A model generated the notes under the pieces. It ran no database searches and was not told where the DNA came from. It was given only the letters and a program-made list of their open reading frames with translations. A stretch of DNA of 64,000 nt. It comes from Zhengitettix transpicula. Its lineage: Eukaryota; Arthropoda; Insecta; Orthoptera; Tetrigidae. The position numbers were made by a program, and so were the translations under genes. The DNA is taken from contig CM073593.1 in NCBI GenBank assembly GCA_037074705.1, forward strand, positions 22,014,001 to 22,078,000, read 5' to 3'. Below are positions 45,480-57,637 of the stretch, in pieces (the stretch's first letter is position 1; every line of letters starts with the position of its first letter).

Positions 45480-46085
45480 TATTCGTCACAACTTACGACT
45501 GTGTCTTGGTCCGTTTTTCGCCGAGTATTTTAAAGCGGGATGCTGCTGAATACTGGTTGGCGCTTCCTGAAGGACTGACTCTTCTACCACTCCTGAATAA
45601 TTATTTCTCTTCGTTCTCTTGAAAAAATGATCAAGAATGAGCCCGACTTCTCGATCCTTCATAATCAATTTGTCAATAACCGTGTAAAGCATAAATTCCC
45701 CCCCCCCCCCCACATTAACTTCACTCTCGCACCCTGGTGACAAACCAATTAATCTGATGCCCATCCAGGCATGAGGGATGCGTGTCTCCGACGTCTAAAA
45801 TTCTTTCTTAGTTCCTTTACCTTAGTGATAGCGGTCATTGTCTTTTCGATGCTGCGTGCCTACCATTTAACTCCCCTTCACGATTTAAAAACAGTCCACC
45901 ATGGGGCTTCCGTTAACCAAATTGTTCCCCTTGGCAGCATCCCTGTCGCTCGGTTTGTCCCCCTACACTCCTCGTCTGAGTGCAAATTAACTCTTGACGC
46001 TCGGCTTGTAAACGCCAGCGCTTCATCTAGTCCGTCTTCCACCTACGTTGTTGCAAAATCATCCTTTTACTTAGAACTGCTATGA
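45480..46085. other. GC-richer island with short open blocks, unassigned
   Basis: On minus, about 46050-45888 is open (LAFTSRASRVNLHSDEEC, then MLPRGTIWLTEAPWWTVF and a stop) after an AACGTAG/G acceptor-like site. On plus, a 104-codon frame covers 45771-46085. A run of 14 C lies at 45698-45711. It could be an old retrotransposon or gene fragment; no family recognised. Confidence 0.3.
45698..45711. repeat. Poly-C run
   Basis: Fourteen consecutive C. Confidence 0.95.
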
Positions 46086-47262
46086 AAAATTAACCTAACT
46101 GCAACAACTGTTATAAAATACATTTTAATAAGTACCAACTACAGTAGTGTCGCTACAAATCTTTCTGATTATTAAGGAATTATTAATGTTCTACATCATA
46201 AAACTTAGAAGCTTCATTGTTAAATATATTAATTTCTTATGTTCAAACTTATATTAGATATTTTCAAAACTCAGATTGTTGTCTAGTAAATAAAATTTAT
46301 TTTGCGATATAAAATCATTCGCGTGATTTTACGACAAAACTGATGCCCTGTAAAATTAAAATTTAATATTAATTTTCCAGCTGCACTTTCAATTCAATAC
46401 AATTTTTTTAATAAACCGCTTGCCTAATTTCGGGCTATTAATTTCATACTTGAGTAGTGGTCTGAAGATAGAATATGATTGGAATAAAGTAAGCAATGTG
46501 AGAATCGGGGGTAATCACTTCGTAGGGCTTGTGCTGTAGAATGCCTCAAGCAGTTCGCAAAGCGGTCGAAGCTTACGTAATAGGGAACACAAGGCCGAGA
46601 GGATGTGAGACAGGGAATTAGGAAAATGCTGTTGACGCATTTTGGGATTTGCCCCACGTAAATGATAAAGAACTTTCAACCGTTGATACTATTCACGTCT
46701 GAAGACAAGATTTTATTATTATCTCTTTGTATATTGTATTTTTCCTATTGGTACTTGGAAAGATTTATGTGTTTCCTAAATTGGATATATGAATATGTCT
46801 GAAGACTACACCCAATAAGGCGTGGAAAGCTGCAACTTCATTTGCGACCCGGAGTGTCCTCGATCCATCCCGATTACATATTCAGCAACTTTCTTTGGTA
46901 ACCATTGATTTCTTAAATATTTACTAAGTATTAAGACAGATGACCTATCTCGTGACTATCCATATTGGTAAATTGGGATGAGAGATATCCGTAATCCGGA
47001 AATTCAATGAGTTTCTAAACGTCACAATGACGCTTAACTGGGGCATTTTTAGAGGATTTACGCTCTAGTACGACTATTGTAAAATAGTCTATTACTTGAT
47101 TTCAAAATTTCTGAAATATGTTTTGATATTCACAGGAATGCTATGTTTTTGTACTGTTAAAAAATCAATGGAACATTTAAAGATATTTATTGTCAAATGT
47201 TGAATGGGATGAAGGAAAATATTTACATGAATTTAGGTTCCACCTAGCGCGACAAACAATCC
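46086..47262. other. nothing recognised
   Basis: No supported feature. Confidence 0.5.
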
Positions 47263-47709
47263 ATGGACGTCTATAACCCAATGATTCAGAGACTTGGCAG
47301 TTACCTTTCGTGCACATGTTGCTGTCGTCACGCTTCAATCGCGGACCAGCCAACCTCGCCGTCCTCTGCTCAAGAAGTCAAAGTCGTGTGCAACGACACG
47401 TTGAAAAAATTTAGTCCGACCCAGCTGACGTCACATGGTAGAATGCAGAAGAACGTCTCTGCACAGCACCTTCGCTGCGACCAAAGATCTCGATCATATC
47501 GATCGTTTTTGGTCGATCTTTCCTGGATCAAGAGATATTATAGGTTCAGACAATCACGTGCCCTTTGGAATTTTACATTTTTGGAGACGTCGCTTTCAAG
47601 GCCCCAGGTAAAATCCAGATGTTTGCCTGGATCGTGCTTCTGCCCAGACTCCGGAGATTATTTCACCGCGCTGGTGGCGCCTGTCAAATTCCAACTTACC
47701 AAGTTGTAA
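47263..47709 (+). CDS. Open frame of 148 codons, unassigned
   Basis: One of the longer undisrupted frames of the window not traceable to a known element, in a GC-richer stretch. It begins MDVYNPMIQRLGSY and is rich in Ser, Arg, Cys and Leu, with no motif I recognise. A second frame at 47565-47774 overlaps it. It could be the U3 part of an LTR or chance; splice-like AGGTAAAAT lies at 47608. Confidence 0.2.
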   Translation: MDVYNPMIQRLGSYLSCTCCCRHASIADQPTSPSSAQEVKVVCNDTLKKFSPTQLTSHGRMQKNVSAQHLRCDQRSRSYRSFLVDLSWIKRYYRFRQSRALWNFTFLETSLSRPQVKSRCLPGSCFCPDSGDYFTALVAPVKFQLTKL

Positions 47710-49025
47710 TTAAAAGTAAAAAGTATTTATATTCGCCAGGGAAAAACTATAGCGCTACAGATAACAGCCGTTGATAGGCTACAGCACTACAAGTCAAAAA
47801 ATTGATTTTCGGTCTGGGAATTTATTTGAGGACCGGACATCACATTGCTCACTATATCAAAATTTAGCCGTAAAATTTACTCCGACGCTTGCGTTGCCGT
47901 TACATAACGAACGCCAAAGTTTTTCCATTGATTAATTAAAATCTATACGGAAAGTAGAGTTATTATCATCAACGATTTTTACAGAGTTTTGCCTCGAAAG
48001 AACTTTGGAAAAGAGAAGGAAACGTGCACATCAAACGTTGCGGTTGGTTTTGAAACTATAATCAAATGAGAGAAAACGCATTAAAGCTTACAAGTGAAAT
48101 CCTTGTGTAACTGCTTCCTATGAAATCCTCTTATCCAGTATATTTGTAACATATACCGGTTTCGTATAAAGTAATTTATCGAAAGTATTTTGGTTTATTT
48201 TACTTTCCCTCAACACAGTTTAAGTTATTCTCATAATTAGGATGTGAAAACTAACTGGCTTTCTCGCACCATTTGTAAAATCAGATTAGTTCTTACAGGT
48301 TTAGCAACGTGTGGCCTGAGAGTGAAGTCGAGTGAATTCCAGCGATCTTCTACATAAGTTTCACGCGTTTGCTATCCATATCGTTCGGAAATGTCAATTT
48401 TTACCTAGCTACCATCCGGACATACAGATTCACGACACACTACAATTAACATTCCTTACAACCTAATTATAACTAGACGACTTTTCATTCATAAAGCGTC
48501 CCGTAAGTAACGTATTACCAACTGAAATGTATTATATAAATTGTGATATAACTCCTCTTTTTTGTACAACATTAGCTTATCTTGAAACGCTCGAGTACAT
48601 TCGTGCCAGTCAACAGTTACAACGGTTTCATACGCAGCCAAATTCTTAACTTTCGTACAGGTCAACGACTCAGCTACTTAGTAGACTGGATTATAGAATA
48701 TAGACTCATGGTCACGGAAACTATGATTCTTAACAGGCCAAGTTCAATGATAACATTATTACAATGAGGTAATATGCGAAACGCCTTTGTGGTTCTACGA
48801 AGACCAGGCATATTACAATTCTAATAAATTTTGTTTCTCAGAAATGTATTTAGTGTAATTAGCCAATAATACGAGTTAATTACGTGACTAGGATATTTGC
48901 TTACGCGTGTAAACAATCATGATTATGTATAACGAGTTCTCTTTATACAGAATATACGTCGGGAAAACCTTTGCTCTTTAATCCTGATTATGTTTTAACA
49001 TATTTTAATTATAAGAAGCATGCTT
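47710..49025. other. nothing recognised
   Basis: No supported feature. Confidence 0.5.
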
Positions 49026-49029
49026 CGAA

Positions 49030-49100
49030 AATGTTCGAACCCGGGACTACTGCTTTTACGCAGGGAATTTGAGACATCCCGGGTTCGATTCCCAGATAAG
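49030..49100. repeat. Two T-arm-like words in inverted orientation
   Basis: TTCGAACCCGGGAC (49033) and CATCCCGGGTTCGATTCCCA (49074) face each other. Each contains a polymerase III B-box-like GGTTCGA word, on minus and plus. No complete tRNA cloverleaf is found on either strand. Confidence 0.45.
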
Positions 49101-49208
49101 TCCAATATTTTCCATCCTTCTTCATTATTAAAATATCACCAAGCTTCATAGCCGAGCTTATGGTAAAAGTAAAATTAAACGTTGGCTGACAATTTATAAA
49201 TTAATATA

Positions 49209-50025
49209 ATGATTCATGGGCAATTAAGTCAGGAAAAAATTATGAGTTGCTTACTAAAAATTACAATTAATATTTAATAAAATCCATTTACATACCGTTC
49301 CATCCCGACATTTGGGACCTCTTCAGGTGTTATTCAAAAGCAAAAGCAAACTGGAGACCTAACTGTGTTATAAAACTTTCATTACTTCAAGATATATCTA
49401 AAAATATTAAAAATTATATGTTGTAATGATTGAATATACAAAAAATATACAAATTTAAGATTCAGTAGAATACATAAAAATGAACCACTAATTAGATAAA
49501 TAAATAGCAAAATAGCAGATAATAATATGTCCTCTTATTAGGTTATTTTTTTATCCACTCAGTATACTTTTAACGTAGACGTTTTATATTTTATGATCTT
49601 AAAATGAAAAACGTCCAAAATCCCTCCCAAATTTCATAATTAACAATGACTTGATAAATTAAAGACATTACATATTAAATTTTCACATTAAAATATTTAT
49701 TTATTAAATACTAAACGTAACTTACTAATAAACTCATTTAATAAATTCTTTCTCACTTAATTGGGCCTTTGACTAACGTTAGAAGTGGTTAATATCGCCA
49801 TATTTTAAGGTACGAAAAATAACTTATAATACTCTTTAGAAGATCAAATGGAAATTTGTAATAATAAAGAGAGAACTTGCAACAGGCAAGGTAACAAAAC
49901 CTTGGCCTCTAAATTTTTTATATGGTTAATATATGAAATTACTAAACCTGAAGAGGTCCCAAACCAAGGTTGGTATATTTAATTTTTCGTTAATAAACCA
50001 TTTTCTGTCTCAAGGCCGTTTATTT
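49209..50025. mobile_element. Head-to-head pair of PLE ends, family 1, widely spaced
   Basis: Left (minus): AATTAAGTCAGGAAAAAATT tail and a core (49295-49326) with CTGAAGA, GGTCCCAAATGTCGGGAT, GGAACGG. Right (plus): CTGAAGAGGTCCCAAACC (49948) with the second box lost, then CATTTTCTGTCTCAAGGCCG tail. The inner 600 bases are AT-rich without legible coding. Confidence 0.6.
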
Positions 50026-50534
50026 ATTTTTGATAGTATTATATATGTCAGATAGTTTTTCATCATTGAAAAAAATAATTGGGAGTATTTTAATAATCTG
50101 TAGAATCAAAAGAATCTCTATAAAAGTGAACATGCGCTACTTTTTGAGGTTTTTTGGGCGTTCAATTTGTAACTGCAAACAAACTTTTCCTCCGCCCAAG
50201 TTCCACAACGTTATCTTATCCGGGCCCGGTAGTTTCCTTGGCGTTGAAAACGTTTGGATGTAAGTAGCATTAAAATGCATAATGCAGCTGCTTAACATGG
50301 AAAAACGAAGGGACACGTCTAGGAGATTATTAATTATGGAAATCTGGAGATATAAACTTGTTTGATATTTACGAAAATATTTCTAGTTAATAGTGAGGAA
50401 CACTGCAGTTATATTTAAATTTCCTGAATAAATATTCGTTGCTAACCTATTTTTTTTCTCTTAATTTAACGGAGTTTCGATTCTACAGTTTACATTTATG
50501 ATACATCTGTTGCAACCGAATCGTAAAACACAGT
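50026..50534. other. nothing recognised
   Basis: A 77-codon frame at 50030-50263 is unassigned. Confidence 0.45.
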
Positions 50535-50855
50535 ACCAAGTCAGAAAAAATATTAAATTTTAAAAATTATATTTAAAAAAACTCAACGTTCATCCCAGAT
50601 TGGGACGTCTTCAAGCTGAACGATTACTATTAAATTAAATTATAATTTATTATATGAACATTTGGATTAAGAAATTTCTGACGTGCAGTTTGTACACACG
50701 TTGCGGCTTGAATTATTGTTAATATAATAAATATAACCGAATTTATTTGAAATTGTACACCCGAAGAGATCCCAATCCGGGATAAACGTGTTTTTTTAAA
50801 TATTATGTTTTAAATTTAATAATAACATTTTTCTAATAGGCTCGTATTTTTAGTA
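50535..50855. mobile_element. Head-to-head pair of PLE ends, family 1
   Basis: Left (minus): CCAAGTCAGAAAAAATATTA tail; core CTTGAAGA, CGTCCCAATCTGGGAT, GAACG (50586-50616). Right (plus): CCGAAGA, GATCCCAATCCGGGAT, AAACG (50760-50788). Stem II (ATCCC/GGGAT and TCCC/GGGA) is kept in both, while the flanking boxes are mutated. Confidence 0.65.
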
Positions 50856-51623
50856 TTTTTTAAGAAGTCAGGTAAGTGTTTTAGTTCTATCAGGAGTATT
50901 AAAATCAATATTGGCATACCAGAATTAATTTTTACTCTGTTTAAGAAACTCGGAGAAAGATTTTGACACACTTTGGCTACCAGTATTATTTTACACTTTC
51001 GTTCGGTACCGGAAGTAATTTTAACTCTCTTAAGGGGCCAGGAGAAAGGTACGTACATGTACTATCGTGACGCCTTACCGGCCATGGTCACGGTCACGAT
51101 TTATACGACTTCACCCTTCACGCGAGCGAAATTAGTTTTTAGAACGGTTTATTTAATTAACTAAGCCTCTCAGAAATTTTTCTGTACTTGTAAATGTCTT
51201 AATTCTTTGACACAGTCGCCCGACACCGATTAATCATCAGATTTCAATCTGAATGTTTACACACTTCTCGTGTACTAGCATTATTTATGTTTGAGGTTAC
51301 TTCGGGGTACCAATCGGGATCCTGGAATTGGTGGAAGGATTATATGAGGAATCTCGCGAATGGATTGTGGCAAACGAATACAGTCGTTGAAGTAGCAACA
51401 TATGGAACACATTGAAACCAAATTTGGTGAGGATAAATGAACAAAGAAGTTCAGAGATGATTGCATTAGATCAGAAGTGGCAAAGGCGATGGCCGCTCAA
51501 TGGGAGAAGAAAAGGAAGTTAGCAGTTAATAATTGTTCTGGGTCCGATAAACGTAAATGTGAGTATTAAATGTAAAGTTATCGTAACCTACACTATAAAA
51601 TTATTTGAATTCTAAGAATATAC
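50856..51623. other. nothing recognised
   Basis: No supported feature. Confidence 0.5.
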
Positions 51624-51648
51624 ATGTGTGTGTGTGTGTGTGTGTGTT
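51624..51648. repeat. TG microsatellite
   Basis: About twelve TG units. Confidence 0.95.
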
Positions 51649-51794
51649 TGTACGGTTTGATCCATTTATTGCTGCGCTCCTGGTAAAATTATAAATCCTA
51701 TTTAACATAGTTAGAGTTCGTTTTAGTGTGTTCAGCTATTAATATTTGCGTGGCAATTTAATAAGTGAAATTAAATGTTACACCACTGATTTAT

Positions 51795-51878
51795 GTAGCA
51801 GTGGATCAGCTGAGCTGCTGGGTCTATTAGCGCTTGACCTAGGATTGTGGAGGTCGGAGGTTGCTAGGGACCGAGCCA
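51795..51878 (+). mobile_element. tRNA-derived SINE head, degraded
   Basis: GATCAGCTGAGCTGCTGGGT resembles a tRNA D-arm with an A-box, TAGCGCTTGACCTAGGATTG an anticodon arm, and GGAGGTCGGAGGTTGCTAGG a decayed variable loop and T-arm (B-box GGTTCGANTCC changed). The layout suits a tRNA-related SINE 5' end. The 3' body is not defined. Confidence 0.45.
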
Positions 51879-53145
51879 CAAAACACTTCCCCGCGTCCCC
51901 CACAGGTCGATAAGCTTCCCACTCACCATCTCACTAACCTTCAAATACGATCTAGTATCCAATGTCTGATTTTACGTTTTCTAACTTTGAATGTCAAACC
52001 TGTACGGCTAAAGTGGGACGAGTCTTGGGACATCTTCACCACATCACGGATTTCGTAACACGTCCACGTTTCTCAAACAGGATTTTCCATGTACATCTTT
52101 TATTTATTTTTTGTTGAAAACGTTTGACCGAAAATCCTGGTAGGACTGGACTAAACCAAGAATGTCCATGCTCGTACTGAATTTTAAACAAAAGTTTCGG
52201 AACAATTCCCGATGTTGCTCAGCACCTCAACATTGTTTCTAATTTGTTTCAGAACTTTCCTGGTTCCTCGTTATAATGGGAAACGCTGAACAAGGCTGAA
52301 CGTGTTCTCAAGCACGGATCAGTCGACCAGTTTCCTATTAGACTGATTCGTCTATTATAATACTGAATCAAGAGCAAAACGTTGCAAATATTAAAAAAAT
52401 CCTACAGAATATGTGGAAGCGTTTAAACAATGACTTAAGTCAGGACGTGGAGCAATGTATGTTCCGAAACACAGTGCTCGTTCAATATTGTTCACAATCT
52501 CGACTAGGCTTGAGTAAACTTGTTCTGACAGCACCACGATGAAGCGGAGCAGATTTTTCATTTCCTTGACGGAGCAGTATGTTTGTTGATATGTTAATAT
52601 TAGCCACGCACGTCATTTACGAAGGACTACCCCAGTATAATAAAATTACATCATATTTGGATCTTATTCACACATAGCGAGTTTATTGACAGCTCCCAGA
52701 AGTTTTTGAATGAACTTAAGGCTTCCTGGCAGTTCTTTTTCGTCCTTTTAAAATGATTCTCATCTTCGAGAATAGAAAAAAAATGTCACACTAGACGAGG
52801 TTGGGTCAATAGGTGGGATGAGGAACATCTTTCATTTTGTTTCTCTTCAGAAACTACAGGTTGATTAACGTTCCCTCGTCTTGCCTCAAAACCTTTCCAG
52901 CAATCGTCTTGTGAAGGACACGCTTTTATGTTTTGCTTCATTATTTAATTTCCAAATTGTAATGGACTCATATCTGAATTAAAATAATTATGAAAATATA
53001 AACAGATCGCTGTTTAATGATTAGTTGACATGTTAAACAAACTTTTTAAAAATTTATTTGACAAAACTTTTATCCTAAGATTATTTCTTGGTTACATGTA
53101 GTTTACAGTATATACGATTTAAATTATGTACATAATTAATCCAAC
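51879..53145. other. nothing recognised
   Basis: A 65-codon frame at 51861-52058 overlaps the SINE-like head and is unassigned. Confidence 0.45.
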
Positions 53146-53149
53146 AATT

Positions 53150-53760
53150 AACCTAATTATGCATTGTTGGGATATGAGGGTTCACTGGTGATGCTGAGTT
53201 TGATGGGTTGGATGGAATGGGTATGTGGGGTCTACGGGCTGATGAAGGGGGTGGGTTTGGAGGTGGCCGAGTGTACTGGGGAAAGGATGAGGCCGATAGG
53301 GAGTTTTCATTTGAGGCGACGTGAGTGTAGTGGTGAGGGAGGGTTGCTATGGAATTCTCAATCGTGGTATTAGGATGGTTGAAGGTACTTTTGATTAATG
53401 AGGTTACGGATTTTGTGATTAAGGAGTTGATTTAGGGAAGTTTAATGTCGTGGTGGATGATGGAATTTATGAGGTTCCAGGGAGAGTTAGTAATGGTGCG
53501 AAGGATTGTTTTGTTTTATTTGGATTTTGGCTGTTGCTCCCCAAATGTATGAGACGTAGGACCAGGTGGGTTGCATTATGGAGAGATATACTGGGCGTTT
53601 AGTGCTGAGGGTGAGTGGGTATTTTATCTTTTGGAGGGGATATAGAGTTCTGAATTTAAGGTTAATTTTTGAGAGCGATGTTTAATGTGCGTTTCTGTTT
53701 TTGTGGGTATTTCTGCGTTGTTTAGAGAGCGAGAGGGATTTTAAACTGTTATTTCTATGT
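53150..53760 (-). pseudogene. I/Jockey-type LINE reverse transcriptase, 3' part
   Basis: The minus strand, with slips and stops, reads KFRTLYPLQKIKYPLTLSTK, RPVYLSIMQPTWSYVSYIWG and ATAKIQ. It then continues ILRTITNSPWNLIN, IHHDIKLP and ends RRLKxKLPIGLI. These follow the order of I/Jockey reverse transcriptase C-termini (LYxxLxPxWxYGxxLWGxAxxSN, QNKxLRxIxxAPWxxxN, LKRxxPxDL). Polymerase motifs with FADD are not present: 5'-truncated. The 69-codon plus frame at 53164-53373 is antisense. Confidence 0.75.
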
Positions 53761-54870
53761 TTATTATTGGAAATAATACTGTATCAAAACAAATGTTATA
53801 TAATCAAGTACTGTTTGTAAATTATGTCTGGGTCGCAAATGACCTCGTTGTCGACCAGTATAAACCATTAATGAAAAAATGAATAATACGGAATGAATAC
53901 TTGTAACATAATCATGAAAATATTCTAATTAGTAGGTAATTTATTCATTAAGCAAATAGAAAAAAATATATGATTGGATCAGGTTTGCATCAACCACTTC
54001 ATCAGCGCCTGTAGGGTGACCTTGATCAAACAGAAGTTTTTATATCACCTCTTCCTAAAAAAAAGTGAATAATTGCGTTATACTACCCAAAAATCCTACT
54101 GCTTATCTGAAATCCTTGACACTTTTGGGTAGCACGTCGTATATCTTCACTCCTCCGCAATTACACCATCCAAATCTATTATCCACGGTGTTGAAATACT
54201 AAATTTCTCTAATTAACGGTCTGTGGATGCAGGGCATGGTTTGGGTCATTCATGACTTCAATATTGAAACTTTACGATATATAATGCATAAGAGAACACT
54301 TTTTTTCGTTCTTTTGATTTACATCAGAATATTCCGCAGTAAAAGTTTGATCATGATATTGGTAATAGTACAAAAATTACAAGTGATTTCCCGAGAATTT
54401 ATTGTGTTTCCCCTTACGGAGGAATAGATAAAAATGAGTTATCATTTTACTTTGCAGTGTACGCTGTAATTGTTTCCACGAGGAACGAGGAAAGAAGGTT
54501 ACATGTTTATGTCACACTCCGTTCGGAACGACGTTTTATTATTTTATTTAGTTACTTGCAACTACTTTGGTCAAGGCCGGTGACAGCGTTACATCAACAT
54601 CAACGTAATTGTGGCTATTGATAAAACAGTTTATGCAAGAAACAAGAAGTTGCAAGTTTACGAATTTTTTATCCTAGTGTATATTAATTTTTTGTTTCGT
54701 TTAGTTGCCTTCTAAAATTATGAAACCTTGCAGGATGCAGTGATGCAGGTAAACGAAAATTCACATCATTTATGATCTTTGTTTACTACAGCGTATTTTT
54801 TTTATTTGATAAATTCATGTAAACTGAAAATTTCGGATCTCCATACAACTTTAGCTGTATCAAATCATTC
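53761..54870. other. nothing recognised
   Basis: No supported feature. Confidence 0.5.
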
Positions 54871-54873
54871 ACA

Positions 54874-56148
54874 TGGTACAGAACAAAATGTAAGGTGAAT
54901 TTATTATTATATAAATTCTTTATTTATTCTTCCAAATCAATTTCATCCCCTTCAAAGTAATCCCCGTCCGATAAAACGCACTTTTTCCAACGCTTTTTCC
55001 AGTCCTCGAAACAGTGGGGATAGTCTTTTTCCGGTATAGCCTTCAAGACCTTCGATTCGGTTTTTATCTCCTCAATCGTGTCAAAACGGCCTTTTGAGTT
55101 TGCTGAATAACCAGAAGTCGCACGGAGCCAAATCAGGCGAATACGGTGGTTGCGGAACGATATGAGTCGAGTTTTTGGCAAAAAGTCGCGAAGAACCAAT
55201 GCAGTATGACATGGTGCATTATCGTGATGAAGGAACCAAGAGTTGTACGCCCATAATTCCGGCCGTTTCAGCAAACTACGCATAACGTTCAAATAATGTT
55301 CTTTGTTGACAGTTTGGCCCGGCGGAAGGAATTCATAGTGCACCACACCACGATAATCAAAGAAAACTGTCAACATGACCTTGATTTTCGATCGACTTTG
55401 CCGTGGTCTTTTCGGTCTTGCTTCACCTTTTGCACGATATTCACTGGATTGGTCGGTGGTTTCAGGGCCGTTTGCGTAAATCCAAGTCTCGTCTCCAGTA
55501 ATGATGCATTTCAAGTGGTTCTGATAGTCAGACAGTAAAGTTTCACACACATCAACGCTACGCTTTTTTTCCCAAAAAATTGAGCGATTTTGGCACCAAT
55601 TGAGACTTGACGCGTTTGAGACACAAAACATTCTTCAAAATGGTTTGGGCTGAGCCAAATGATATTCCACCACTATCAGCGAGATCTCTAATTGTCCATC
55701 GACGATTTTCAAGCACCAAATCTTTGACTTTTTGGACGTGGCCCACGTCGGTAGACGTTGATGGTCGTCCAGATCGCAGTTCGTCTTCAACGCGTTCTCG
55801 AGCCTCTTTGAACTCGTTGTACCACTTATAAACGTTTTTTTGTGCCATAGTTTGATCACCAAAGGCCTTCCGCAACATTTTCAACGTGTCCGCACAAGAA
55901 TATTTGTTCCGGAAACAAAATTAATGCAAGTTCTTTGCTCAGTAAAATCACCCATTGCAAAAATCGAAAAATTCACCTTTATTTGTTTACAAAAAAACGT
56001 GTAACTCGGAGAAAATTAAACCTTTTAACAAACAGACACTTGGAAAATATTATAGACAGTCCTACCAACCTAGGAATAAAAATTACCTGCCTTCCTAATA
56101 CCCGGGAGTTTTAAATGACTATTTCACATTACTTTTTGATCAGAGTGG
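54874..56148 (-). mobile_element. mariner transposon, copy 2
   Basis: About 1275 bp, clearly related to copy 1 over its whole length. The right end CCACTCTGATCAAAAAGTAA is intact and followed by TA (56149-56150). The left end is mutated (GAACAAAATGTAAGGTGAA remains) and its TA is no longer obvious. Confidence 0.9.
54924..55955 (-). pseudogene. mariner transposase, copy 2, inactive
   Basis: ATG at 55955, TAA at 54926-54924. N-terminal part with MLRKAFGDQTMAQKNVYKWY and RSGRPSTS; catalytic TGDETW (first Asp kept) and HHDNAPCHTA (second Asp). After LVLRDF a one-base deletion in a run of A (copy 1 has six, this copy five) shifts the frame, so the third Asp box is read out of frame. A 15-base in-frame deletion (near 55270) and a 14-base deletion near 55088 follow; the C-terminal frame then runs to GDEIDLEE. 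Inactive. Confidence 0.9.
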
Positions 56149-56150
56149 TA

Positions 56151-57434
56151 TATGGACAACTCGTTCAGTTCTGTCTGAATTGAACTATTATCATCAGTAA
56201 TATTTCCACAAAACAAATTTTATCCTGCAGTATCTTACACTTTATATCATAGCAAAACCCTTCGTCTCATTGTGATAAACTGGGTTAAATGCATAAACAC
56301 ACATTTCAGCGTGACGAAACGTATGGTCTTTATAAGTGTTACAGAATAAGCTGTGTACACTCGTAGATATCATCCTGTTACTTGATGAATCAAGAAATCG
56401 AGAGTTATATAGTTTTACTCGTTACACCAGTTACAAACGACACGGTGGGAAAATTAGGTAACCAGTTTTTAAAAGGCCAAAGTCGTTAGTGGCTCCCGCG
56501 GCAAGCTCATAAATGAGCTATTTCAGACCGTTTCATGCCGTCGTATAACCTATTTTTATCTTTGAACGCAGTATTCTCGTATGACTTTCTACGAACCTCG
56601 TAAAATACTATAAGTGTGTATCACTAAACGCACAGTGCACTCTAACGTCATTGTGAACATGTAAACGTGTCTATCAATCATTGTTAATCACGAATCTGTA
56701 TGATATATTGATTTTACGTTATTTAATATATTAACAGTAGCTTTGGTTGAAAATAATTTTAATTATATTTCTTAAGAAGTTTGCGATTTCCTGTGAGAAG
56801 TTAAATTTAGTATTTGGCTGATGGAAGCCCTTATAACTTCCTAGGAAAACCAACAAGGAATACAATCCCTTCCGCTTCCTTAAAAATAGGCGTCAGTAAC
56901 CACTAATGTTGATAGCAAATTACGCGTTAACGATTTATGGTGCAAAACTGAAGCCATTCATGCCTTACATTATAAAACCGCGCTTTCAAGTTTATAGAAT
57001 CAAGGTGACATGTTTTACTAAAAAAGTACTTTTTGTGTTTTAGTATTAGCAAAGAGTTTTGAAGCCGCAATTACGTTGAGTAAAGATAAAATTCAGTAAT
57101 TTTTCTTCAATAGACTAAACTTTAATAAATCGCGATTTTCATATTAATAGATTCTCCCCCAAGAACGAACATCACGAAAGCGACTGTAAAGTCCGTTTAC
57201 TTCTTTCGTTCGATAAAATTATTTTTACGAGGATAATATAATTTATCCGGAATTAAATTATTCGATGGCCCATTTGCGGATACAAAACAAAATCATTAAA
57301 AATAATTCGAAAACCCTCAACATAACGCCACCTTATTTTTTATATTGATTTATTTACAACCGCATCAACTGCTCCAGTTATTAGCGACTCAGTATGGGAA
57401 CTTATTTTTCCTTGTCGGGGAACAAACATCAATG
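56151..57434. other. nothing recognised
   Basis: No supported feature. Confidence 0.5.
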
Positions 57435-57505
57435 CCCTCGCCGGGATTCGAATCCGGGACCTCTGAGATGTGAGGCGATCACGCTGACCCCTATACCACA
57501 GGATC
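57435..57505 (-). tRNA. tRNA-like sequence (pseudo-tRNA or SINE head)
   Basis: The minus strand has an A-box-like TGGTATAGGGGTCAG, a possible anticodon arm CCTC...GAGG with an eight-base loop, and a T-arm CCGGATTCGAATCCCGG with the B-box. The 3' acceptor side CGAGGGC has no complementary 5' partner and the anticodon loop is one base too long, so a working tRNA is unlikely. No isotype is given. Confidence 0.45.
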
Positions 57506-57637
57506 TTCTCATTGTGGGAATACAACAAGTTTTTTTTTTTAAAAAAAGAAAGTGTACCAGTATATTTGTAAATATCCATCAATTTTCTTTTTCATCGATA
57601 ACTACAAGGACCCATAGGAACCATTGCATGGTTGACA

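Noticed and set aside
57435..57505. Functional tRNA gene (Glu-like anticodon CTC)
   Set aside because: Acceptor stem does not pair, anticodon loop has eight bases and T-stem has a mismatch; kept only as tRNA-like.
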